64,000 nt of DNA, taken from Sinonovacula constricta. Its lineage: Eukaryota; Mollusca; Bivalvia; Cardiida; Solecurtidae. Of the stretch, positions 13,113-23,700 are shown piece after piece (position 1 is the first letter of the stretch; each line of letters opens with the position of its first letter). The notes below the pieces were generated by a model, which had not been told where the DNA came from, made no database searches, and worked only from the letters and a program-made list of their open reading frames with translations. The position numbers and the translations under genes were made by a program. Where the stretch lies: the NCBI GenBank assembly GCA_007844125.1, contig CM017563.1:38198019-38262018 (forward strand), written 5' to 3'.

Positions 13113-14226
13113 TAGTGATGTGCTGATTATCGCATAGTTGCCGACATCGGTTAGAAAAAACTAGCCCGACGCGACAATCGATTACTGTATGGACGAAAGC
13201 GACGTCGCGGTAATTCGGATTTTTTTACCGTGCCAAAGGGAAACAATCCAAACAGAAAAATGACAGACAAAGGCGAGGATGAAAATAACAATGAATCTTG
13301 TCTGCGTCCCCACCCGGGAAAAAAGAAAGTCAGTAGCATGGGACTACTTCTTGTTCCGGCAAGATCAAAACGGAAAGCTGGATACAAGCGTGGCGATATG
13401 CAAAATATGTTGCAAATCCTTTGCAAAAAAAAGGTATGATTTCGGACGAACATGTTTCGGATAGTATTTCTAGTAATAATCAGTACACATGTAGCACAAA
13501 TGATATAAATGTATGATGATGGCATTTTCAATCACATCTCATTTTAATAAACTGTCCAAAATATAAATTCATGAAAATTTATTCTTCTTCTAAAGTCAGG
13601 ATATCTAAAATAAATATCAGCAGTGGGCAAGTTTTTTTATATAATAGTAACAGTACTGTGGCAGTGCAGATAATTTCAAGATTTAAATTATGTTTTGCGT
13701 ACCACTGTTCTACCAACATAGAACATAACACATTATCATGTTTTCATTTGAAATGTGCATTCCATTGCACACTAGCTACTGAACAGCAAACCTGGTTCTG
13801 TCCTACTAGCTGACTTGTGTCATAAAACAAATCTTATTCCACAGGCGATTCATTTCTGCCCACCATAAAAATTAAAAAAAACTAATTATAACTGGCTTAC
13901 ACATCGATTGTAGAATTTTCCAACCAATTACTATCACTAGTTAAGAGTAACTTAAGACTATTGACTATTGAGTTGAGTCTGGTTGATCTTCTAGTCACTT
14001 CATTTTTTATTGAACATTGTTAAATTGTTTATTGTTATTTAATAAATATAAATACTAAAAAGTCTAGAAAAGTTATTATAATATATCTAGGAGTTTCTAT
14101 AACTATAGTAAAAAGATGAAAAAGTCTTAATATACATCCGATTAATAATCGGAAAGTTATCGATAGTGTCCCAACCGATTGAACCGATAATCGATTGTAG
14201 AATTTTCCAACCGATTACTATCACTA
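13113..14226 (+). mobile_element. Non-autonomous hAT-type DNA transposon with 8-bp target duplication
   Basis: The 8-bp sequence ATCGCTAG occurs immediately outside both ends (13105-13112 and 14227-14234), the hallmark of hAT insertion. The left terminus TAGTGATGTGCTGATTATCG and the right terminus, read inverted as TAGTGATAGTAATCGG, form short imperfect inverted repeats. The interior encodes only part of a BED zinc finger (13244-13435) and no transposase core, so the element is internally deleted. A copy of the right subterminal sequence (TCGATTGTAGAATTTTCCAA) also occurs at about 13905, indicating internal duplication or nesting. Confidence 0.85.
13244..13440 (+). pseudogene. BED zinc-finger fragment of a hAT transposase
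   Basis: The frame starting near 13279 reads WDYFLFRQDQNGKLDTSVA followed by ICKICCKSF. This is the start of a BED finger: aromatic-rich WDYF, a charged linker, then Cys-x2-Cys. The His pair that should complete the finger is absent, and the frame runs into stop codons after 13460. A likely N-terminal segment with acidic residues lies in a neighbouring frame, so a one-base frameshift near 13325 is probable. BED fingers bind DNA in hAT transposases and in host proteins derived from them. It is not a functional gene. Confidence 0.65.
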
Positions 14227-14239
14227 ATCGCTAGTTATG

Positions 14240-15730
14240 ATCGGACCCTACCCTTTACTTAAATGACTTGTGATCTTGCTTTCCATATTCTGCATGGTGC
14301 GGTTTTCCATGTTGCTTCCTATTTCCCTGTCCTTTCCAACAACTCACAAGAACCTTCACAACATCCACCACACACACAGGTTGAGTGGGAAATTCATGAA
14401 AGTCAACTTTAACTGGGAAATCAAGGTATTAAATTGTTTTTCCTTGCAGGATTTCTGGATATCCGTGTACTTTGTTCCTTTGTCTTATTCTCAATTCATT
14501 GTGTGGCTCCGTTATGGGAACTTGGCCTTTATCTGTATCAATGATCTCAGAAAATACCACGTTAACAGAGATATGCCTCTACCTGTAGACATAGTTAGGG
14601 TTTTCAAGATGATCCAGGTTGTGTAAGATGGCTAGTAATGGCAACATGTCGTAGGCAGACCTCAGAAGACACGACAGTCTGATACGCTTTTACTTTCAAA
14701 TCTCCTTCTAAGTCGGTCCTGTAATCAGTACATGTCTCCATGCACCTTTTTGACCAAGCTTTGTCAGTCTTGCATTTTTAGTTTCTTCTTCACACATGAC
14801 CTCGGTCTGGACTATGTGCTTCCTCTCGATGGGCCTGCTGCCTTCCACTGCAAGCGTTTTGTCATTAACATGCCTTGATGTCTAAAGCATATTGTTCCAC
14901 AAATGTCTCTTTTGCACAACATTGAATTTACGTGAGTAGCTACTTGACTTGCTGGCTCTGGTTTTTTCTCATGCTTTTCTAACTCGGAAATTTTAGTCTT
15001 GAATTGACATCACTAGTCGGATGTATGTATCCTTGGCCATCTATTTTATGTAACTGTATGGTTTGTTTATAAAGTCCCAAGCTGGTGAAGCTATGTTGAA
15101 CTTGAAGCCATCGTCTGATGTTTCTGTTGATTTTCCTTTCGAGGTCCTCTGCTGAAGTGATAAGAACCTCATAAACAGTCAGTGGCCAGGTCAGGCGGGA
15201 TAGCAACCAAACTTATGATTTGCCAATGAGTCCAGTTCTTGTAATAGCACCCAATCCTTATCCTATCAGATGCAGTTGTTTTCCGGGACTGCCTTTGTTT
15301 TTTTTAAGCTTGAATTGAACCTCTTGCCAAGGAACATGAAAGAACGGACTTATAGTCTGAGATTGGAATTTCTCCTTGTAGCCTTTCTTCTTCGTATCAG
15401 GTTGTTTTCTTTGAAACCTTTTCTAATGCATGTTACTACGTCATATATGACAAAGAATTCACAGAACCTTGACGTTACTCTGTGGTAAGCGTTATGTCGT
15501 CAATGAATTCTGTGTTGATATTTAGATATTTAGAATTTCTGAGGATGTCTTTTGGGCCTTTCTTCTCTACTGCATCAAGGATTCAATTCATTGCAATAAC
15601 AAAAGAGGATCAAAGATATGGTACATCTTTTTATAATCCCATTCTCTGGGTGTTGTCATCCTGTTTTCACATCTTATGTTGGGATGGTACTCTTGAAGAG
15701 ATAATGTTATATTAACTATATGCTATTGTT
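14240..15730 (-). pseudogene. Decayed non-LTR retrotransposon (LINE) reverse transcriptase
   Basis: Read on the minus strand with frameshifts, the sequence gives FIDDITLTT near 15500. This resembles the Asp-Asp catalytic motif region of one metazoan LINE group, where it reads like FMDD-TVTT. It is followed by LSRLTWPLTVYEVLITSAED and RWLQVQHSFTSLGLY near 15090-15200, typical of the thumb region after the catalytic core in that group. Further segments (KRDICGTICF, then CLRHVAITSHL) lie toward 14650. Stop codons and frame changes throughout mean it is dead. The hAT insertion begins just beyond its downstream end. The exact LINE clade was not determined. Confidence 0.7.
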
Positions 15731-15829
15731 GTGACATGGTCTAGCTCTTGGTAATTTTAAGCCATAGAACAGTTAGGTAATTTAGTGTTAGTTAATGCAA
15801 GTTAAAAACCTCAATTGACAGTATAAATC

Positions 15830-16065
15830 GTGAAATTTATCAGTTGAAATGTCTATGTGCTGTTGTCTTTTTAAATCTAAAAATAATCACGATGGGGGTT
15901 TCAGCTAAAAATAGCTCAAATGTGATTACCTGGATGATCATATATCGTGATCTCAAAAGTAAGTGGCAACGTGGTTTAAAAATAGGTAAAAGTGAAGCGT
16001 GGCTGGGATAGTTAATATTTTTTGTAATGACAAGTAAGAAGTTTTGCTTTTCTTTTCACATAAAG
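15830..16065 (+). mobile_element. MITE family M1 fragment
   Basis: The blocks AATAATCACGATGGGGGTTT, ATCGTGATCTCAAAAGTAAG, GGTTTAAAAATAG and AGCGTGGCTGGGATAG match the M1 body in order. The terminal inverted repeats were not identified in this copy. Confidence 0.6.
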
Positions 16066-16261
16066 TAGGTCACCTGTAAGCATCATTTTATGCGATCTTT
16101 TCATGTAACTGTCTGTGATTTCTTAATTTGGGAATTGATACGTTTGGGTATTTATGCGTTGTCACTGAAATGACACAGACGGAGGTTTACTAATTTTTTT
16201 AGAAATAACGTAATGGGTAACTCTCGCTATGTCCATATTCAATTCGGTACTGCCGTCTTGC

Positions 16262-16395
16262 CGATCGACCGTTCCAAGGCGGTAACTGGTGTGTTATGTC
16301 TCGTCTCTGTGTTTTTGTCACATTTACATTTACCTATTTTCCTTTGTCTACTGGTAGATAATATTTAAATATCAGTGGAAATTTTTCTTATTTAC
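16262..16395 (+). repeat. Dispersed repeat family R2, copy 1
   Basis: Shares CCGTTCCAAGGCGGTAACTG, GTTTTTGTCACATTTACATT and TCTACTGGTAGATAA in the same order with copies at 24465-24600 and 26990-27155. It is non-coding. Confidence 0.75.
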
Positions 16396-16399
16396 CTAT

Positions 16400-17160
16400 T
16401 TGCATAATTATAACAACAAACATATATGAAAAGTACAACAAATGACATGCACTAGACAAAACCATTAACAACTCATATTAGAATATCTCAAAGAATGCTT
16501 ACAGGCTTAAAATGACACGTTTTGTTTGAATAACTGTTTGATTCTTTAAGTTGACAATAAATCTATTTTACTAAAACATAACCTGTTATTTATGTCCACT
16601 TGATCGCTTGGACCAAGACAGTAGTAACTTAGGTTCATTTTATGTCTACTGACACTGCCAAACCGCGGCTCCAATTTATTTCCTCGGTTCTAATTGTTTC
16701 TTTCTATGCAGGTTCATTTAAGGCATATCTATAAAGGTCGGATACAAGTATATTTGGTCTTTATTTTTCATCAACCCATTATGTTAAAATTAATTTTGGT
16801 CATATTTATGTAATGTTGAGTAAATATTCAAATAGTATATAAAGCCGGTATGAGAGATACCTTGCTAATGTTGCCCCCAGAATAGATAGACAATCATGTT
16901 GGTCCAATGTTGTTCCGATATAATACGCTTGCTGGTTGTTTTTAAATCTTCTTAGCAATTATTGGTTAAGGCAAATTCAAAATTCCTAGACCATGTTTGT
17001 TCCGCCAAGTTTGGAGAAGTATGTATATATTCCTTACATAATTCAGATAAATAATGACCAGCACTGGAAGAACCATATTCGTATTTCCAGTGCACAGGAA
17101 AAAAACAAAATGGTTTAAACGGTAGCTTGCTTTTGTGCTGAATGATAAATTTTGACTTAT
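16400..17160. other. Intergenic or upstream intron of TSP1 gene, no exon seen
   Basis: The missing first coding exon of the downstream TSP1 protein could lie here or further upstream, but no ATG-bearing frame with a phase-compatible donor could be supported. Confidence 0.4.
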
Positions 17161-17162
17161 GT

Positions 17163-17317
17163 ATTTGTATGTATTTGGGGTTTTACAGCACACCGACACT
17201 TAACAGGTCATACGGCGCCGAATTCAATTAAGTTGAATGGGTAGAGCAAAATCAGGTAAAAACCAAACTATGTGAGTAAAATATAGAAAAATATATAAAG
17301 AAAACACTATCAGGTTA
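17163..17317 (-). repeat. Short retroposon family S3, copy 2
   Basis: Carries GGGGTTTTACAGCACACCGA, CAGGTCATACGGCGCCG, CAGGTAAAAACCAAACTATG and a final CTATCAGGTTAA, closely matching 8803-8953. It ends about 80 bp before the TSP1 gene exon at 17401. Confidence 0.8.
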
Positions 17318-17400
17318 AATAATGTGTATTATTATTGAAAACAGGTAAACATATTAAACGGTTAAAAAATGTATAACGTTTAAATTCTGACTTATAACAG

Positions 17401-17745
17401 AGACAATCGTTAGTGGAAAAAGACGATGTAGTAGAGAATAAAGATAGAAAGCAATGTGCAGAAAGGCCGAAATCAGAAAGTAAGCCACAAAATGACATTG
17501 AGCAAATCCAAACCGACCTCTGGGAAAACACTCCTACACAACAACAGAGACGTGACTTAATGGGAACGTTTCACCCTTACGAAACTATCGCCGACTATAA
17601 ATATGACGACGTTAACAACGCGCAACAGCCTAGTTTGCCTAAGTATTACAGGAAGTGGGTGTGTCTTGTACTTCTCGGGGTAGCTCTGGTTTCTTTGATC
17701 GTTGGGGCCGCATCTGGAGCTATTGCAACGCTGCTACTTAATCAA
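17401..17745 (+). CDS. TSP1 gene exon: cytoplasmic tail and transmembrane anchor
   Basis: The acceptor TTATAACAG precedes 17401 and the donor CAA|GTAAGT follows 17745; 115 codons, phase 0 at both ends. The N-terminal part is rich in Lys, Glu, Asp and Gln. Before the membrane it contains TFHPYETIADYKYDDV, with two Tyr-x-x-hydrophobic motifs four residues apart. The segment WVCLVLLGVALVSLIVG plus the following small residues (GAASGAIATLLL) is a clear membrane span with a small-x-x-x-small face. Arg-Lys before it and none after support the inside-first orientation. Confidence 0.8.
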
Positions 17746-20700
17746 GTAAGTGAATATTATTTCTGCGCAATCTCTATCTTAGAGACGCCTCAGTCCGCGT
17801 ATATTCAAGTCTCAGCTTAGTTACCTTCCGTGCCAGTCTTTCATCTGAATCTCTGTCAGTACTTCTGTAGGTAAAGACATTTTTATACAGCGCTAAATCT
17901 CAGTTAAGAGGCCATTTTCCTCGCCAACCAATATTGCAGTCCATAGTCCGCGCCAAGCTATGCTTCAGAAAATGATGCCACAGTCTGTGCCAACCTGTTT
18001 CCTTTAATGACGCAACTGTCTGGAAAAATCTATGGTTGAGTAAATGATGCCACATTCCCCGTAACTTTATGTTTCAGTAAATGATGCCACTGCCCGCATC
18101 ACTCTATGTTTCAGTTAATGAGACCACTGTCCGCGTCACTCCATGGTTCAGTAAATAAGACCACTGCCCGCGTCACTCCAAGGTTCAGTAAATGAAACCA
18201 CTGTCCGCGTCACTCCATGGTTCAGTAAATGAGACCACTGCCCGCGTCACTCCATGGTTCAATTAATGAGATCACTGTCCGCGTCACTCCATGGTTCAGT
18301 AAATGAGACCACTGTCCGCGTCACTCCATGGTTCAGTTAATGAGACCACTGTCCGCGTCACTCCATGGTTCAGTAAATGAGACCACAGCCCGCGTCACTC
18401 CATGGTTCAGTAAATGAGACCACTGTCCGAGTCGCTCAATGGTTCAGTAAATGAGACCACTGTCCGCGTCACTCCATGTTTCGACCACTGTCCGCGTCAC
18501 TCCATGGTTCAGTGAATAAGACCACTGTCCGCGTCACTCAATGTTTCAGTAAATGAGACCACTATCCGCGTCACTCCATGGTTCAGTAAATGAGACCACT
18601 GTCCGCGTCACTCCATGGTTCAGTAAATGAGACCACTGTCCGCGTCACTCCATGGTCCAGTAAATGAGACTACTGCCCGCGTCACTCGATGGTTCAGTAA
18701 ATAAGACTACTGTCCGCGTCACTCCATGTTTCAGTAAATGAGACCGCTGTCCGCGTCATTCCATGGTTCAGTAAATGAGACCACTGTCCGCGTCACAAAA
18801 TGTTTCAGTAAAAGACAACACTGTCTGCGTCACTTCATGTTTCAGTAAATGACAACACTGTCTGCGCCACTCCATGTTTCAGTAAATGAGACTACTGTCC
18901 GCGTCATTTCATGTTTCAGTAAATGAGACCACTGTCCGCGTCACTCCATGGTTCAGTAAATGAGACCACTGTCCGCGTCACTCCATGGTTCAGTAAATGA
19001 GACCACTGTCCGCGTCACTTCATGGTTCAGTAAATAAGACCACTGTCCGCGTCACTCCATGGTTCAGTAAATGAGACCACTGTCCGCGTCACTCCATGGT
19101 TCAGTAAATGAGACCCCTGTCCGGGTCACTCCATGGTTCAGTAAATGAGACCACTGTCCGCGTCACTCCATGGTCCAGTAAATGAGACCACTGTCCGCAT
19201 CACTCCATGGTTCAGTAAATAAGACCACTGTCCGCGTCACTCCATGGTTCAGTAAATGAGACCACTGTCCGCGTCACTCTATGGTTCAGTAAATGAGACC
19301 ACTGTCCGCGTCACTCCATGGTTCAGTAAATGAGACCACTGTCCGCGTCATTCCATGGTCCATTAAATGAGACCACTGCCCGTGTCACTCCATGATTAGT
19401 AAATCAGGCCACAGTCCGCGCCATTGTTCCAATAAATGACGCCACTGTCCGCGTCTCTAAGTTTCAGTAATTGTTCCGACATACAATGGACTGTATGGCA
19501 AGGTTTTTGGGGCCATATTGCCGGACAACTTTTTGCCCATATTACATCTGAGGCCTATCAGTTTAAGTTAAATAACCACTGTGTTCCAAAACAGACAAAC
19601 TGACGATATGTGGGATGGTTTCCTGTATCAAATGAGTGGACTTGGTTAGTGAGTGGACTTTGTTAGAAAGACATAAAGATCCCATGAAACTCGCCACAGG
19701 AATATAGAAATAGATCTAGCTTAGCACTGTACAAACATTGCCGAAGAAAAATGGTCATCACATATTACCCAGGAACACACGGACAAAAAGAAAATAGTTT
19801 TAAGTAAGAGAATCACCTTAAGCAATGATCAATACTAACTACACCAGGATAAGGTGCTTCATTTACCTCCAATGTACTACACGCTTCGTGTATAATATAA
19901 CTTTTCTTCTTGCGACACGCTTATGAAGGCTCTGCGTTCAGGTATATCTTTCACCAAAATGATTTCTCAATAACAATTATCAATAATTTTTACCTAGAAC
20001 AATCCGACAGCGACAATTGATGCAAAAGTTAAAATATAGAACTTTTGCAAAACTACTGTTTGTTGTTGTTGCTTTTGTGTGTGTGTGTGTTTTTGTTGTT
20101 TGTTCTTTGTTGTTTGTTGTTTTGTTTTGTTTTTTGTTTTGTTTTTTGTTTTTGTTGTCGTTGTGCTATGAATAATTCACAATAAAGGCAGGTTGGCGCG
20201 ATATATATGTAAGTGACGCCATAACTGAAGCAATCCAAGCCTCTTGCTTCTGCATGATGTCACTTTTCCTTTACATGGTCTTATTAATGAATGTTAAAAG
20301 TATCCAAGCCAACATCTTTTGAGTGATTGAGTGAGCATTGGTGATTACGGCATTTTATAAGATATTATAATAAGAATATATAAGACAAAGTCCTATGAGC
20401 ATTGCAACATATACACAAAAGAGTCAGGACCAAGGTATTCACATGCACGCCAAATGTAAAAGTGAGAACAATTCTGTGGTAGGTCATTTAACAATAAGAG
20501 CAAACCCGACACTTACCGCCTTGGAACGGTCAGTCGGCAAAATAGACCGACTGAGGTGCTTAAACCGGTTTTACAGAGCTCTAACCTCGCACTTTCTGTT
20601 GGGTTTCTCAAATGCAAGCAATGAAAAGAAAACCGTTCCATTTGAATAAATGTCCAAGCGCTGTAGTTTTGTTTGACAAGTTATGACAAAAGTAGTGACG

Positions 20701-23700
20701 TCATTGAAAAGTAATGTCCACTTAGTGTTTAAAAGAGAGATCGGTATTATTTCGATTAAAAGATCTACAAAAAACGTAAATAGTAAATGAAATTAACTTT
20801 TTGAATCAAGAAAAAAATTATCAAGAAAAAATGACCAGAGAAGAGTAAATGGTTGTACCATCCTGTTCGTACGGAGATGGAATTGAGGAACAAAAGTCCA
20901 ATGACCATCAAAGAAAATAGACGTAACAATCCTTATAGGATGAATTAAATGACAACATAGATTTCAAACTTAAAGGCTGAGTTTCGAATCTGTGTTCCGT
21001 GGTTAATTCAATGAAAATAAAAGTGGACGCATGTATTGAAATAGAGAGGACGCATGTATTTGTTGTTACTATTATAGCTCCTGACCACACAGCACAAGTT
21101 TACATCATTCACTGGTTAAAACCTTGTTGTTGTTTTGTTCTTTTTTCTTGTTTTTACACAAACCTAATAAATGGAATCACCGATACTATTTTTACCGCGA
21201 CTCAATAACGCGCCAAAAGGTCATGTGACCCTCCCTTTAAAGATCAACAACAAAATCGCTGACAATAGCGACAGTCCCAATCGGAACATCTCGGAAAATT
21301 CACGAATCATCCCTCGGATGTATATAGGTAGTCGGATCACCGCGACCATTTCCCTAAATGGGACTCCTTTTGTGACGTCAAAACAAAGATAGCAGTTCGG
21401 GTGTTTGCCCACTACAGTACGATGTCTGTAAAACTTCAATATTTGGCGGCTTGAAATTTAAATCATCCAATTTTAATTTTCCCATCGAAGCAGACAGACA
21501 ACTGTTAAACGATGCCACTGTTCATGTTTTGTGCGAACTACATTTAGAGCATATTCTTCTTCCAACTTCCGGCGAACATATCGATCGTGATTTCTGTTAG
21601 TATCATTACACCAGATGATTGTCCCGAGGACGGAATTACCCGAGGAGTTCCGATTGCGACAGTCCTCGAAAGGTTTGTACTGACAATTCAGTAACATTCG
21701 TCACCTGACGTTTACAATAAGCTTTTCTTAGCACCGAATCAAACAATATTATTAAAAGGCTATGTAGCCTAAAACACTCTGTGTAAAAGAGTCATTTAAA
21801 AAAAACGTACTGCTGCCATCTACTTAAATTCAATAAGTTGAGCCATAATAACCTTTTTGAATATGAAAAAAAAACACATATGTATTCGGCCATTAAATGC
21901 ATACTTTACACAGACTCAAATGAAAACTATTTTAATATTTATTTTTACACAGAAAATGGGTACTCCTCAGCAAGGTAAGTTTTCTGTATACATATATTGA
22001 TTTGCAAAGATTAACATTTACAATTCTACATTTTAACTTATCGTCACAGAAACCGTCTAAGACACTTTGTGATTTCTCTAAATCTAACTTTACAAGAATA
22101 TACTCGTACTTGCTATCTGGAATTAAACCAAGCTGTTACTTATATCATAACTATCATAATCATATTTGACAAGAAATAAGATTAAATAAAAAGAGAAATG
22201 CAATTTAGTTGTTTATTATTATTACGTTTACATATCAAACTAAAATTATAACAAATAATCATTTAACGGTACTATATATCGTTACATTTGTTTCCAATCG
22301 ACCATTAAGCTTTATAAATAACAAAAATGCAAAGCATTAAATGGCTTACGATATACGTCTTCGAACATTTGTTTTGCATAATGTCTGAACGTATTGGAAT
22401 GAAATAGAATATCATGACGTAATAGAAGTGCAACAAAACATAAGAACAATGTTATAGACAATGTATTTAAGGCATAAATAATATAAAAAATGGAGCAGAC
22501 ACAACAATATTACTGACAACCAAACGAACGCCAATTTTACGATAAGAAAATATGACAAAGTCCTATGAGCATGACAAAATATATTAAACATCTGAACAGG
22601 CACAGAACAATGGTCGGTACATGGGGTGGATTGGTATGCTTAAATCGGTTTTAGAGATATAACCTTGCACTTCCTCACGGGGTTCTCACATGCAAGCAAT
22701 GAAAACAGATCTGTTTGAAACAAAACTGTCCAAGCGATGACGTATTCTAAGACTTAAGTTATTAGGTCGTTTAGATGGTAGAAGGTAGTGACGTAATTAA
22801 AAAATGTCCACATGGCACAAACCTCGTATAAATCTGATTACAATAACATAGCCGTCATGGGACGAAGTATCTAAACGTCGGTTAGTAATATACGTCACGC
22901 AAAGTAAAATGATACGAGCTTTCCAACACACGACTACAACAGCCCTACCACCCTCTCACAAATGCCAGCTTTATTTCATAAATGGTTTCGTGCTTTGGCG
23001 TGGACTTAATTACTAATATTGCTAAATATTTCGCCAGCATCCATTTGGACATCTTGGGGCTTTTGCTCCAGGTCGTGTGGCATCGGAATACGACGTCGTT
23101 CACGGGAGTGTCCGGAAATAACCGACAATAACCGATGCTCTGTCTCGACAGAAGAGTTCGACTTGTGCATGAAAGCTACTTGTCAAGGTACAAACTCATT
23201 TATATAGAGTGTGTTAAGTTAGATCTGTTTATCTGCATAACAGATCAACCGGAAACAATTTATGACACATATATCGACATATTTGCATATAATCTGACAT
23301 AGTTCTATGCAATTCCATTTAAATTGACAGACATATATTTGAATCATGAATAATCGACTGATGTACTGATTGATTTATGTACTGTTGTTTTTATTTTTCT
23401 TCAAAGATGGCGTATGGACAACGTGGTCTCTATGGAGCCCATGTGACGTCACGTGTGACGTAGGTGTTCGGATTCGAATCCGAGATTGCCAGAACAACAG
23501 TGAGACTGTTTTAGGCAGTTCTTGTCTGGGGTTATCCTCAGAGGCCAATGTCTGCTACTTGGCTGCGTGTAGGGGTGCGTTCTTAATTTTGTTGTCTTCA
23601 TTTTCAATAACAAGAATATATGACAAAGTCCTATGAGCATTGCAACATATACCAAACTCCGAAAAGGCACAGAACATAGGGATTTCACATGCAAGCCAAG

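Noticed and set aside
13151..13531. 126-codon minus-strand open frame with hydrophobic segments
   Set aside because: It lies opposite the BED zinc-finger frame inside the hAT element; the plus-strand domain explains the openness.
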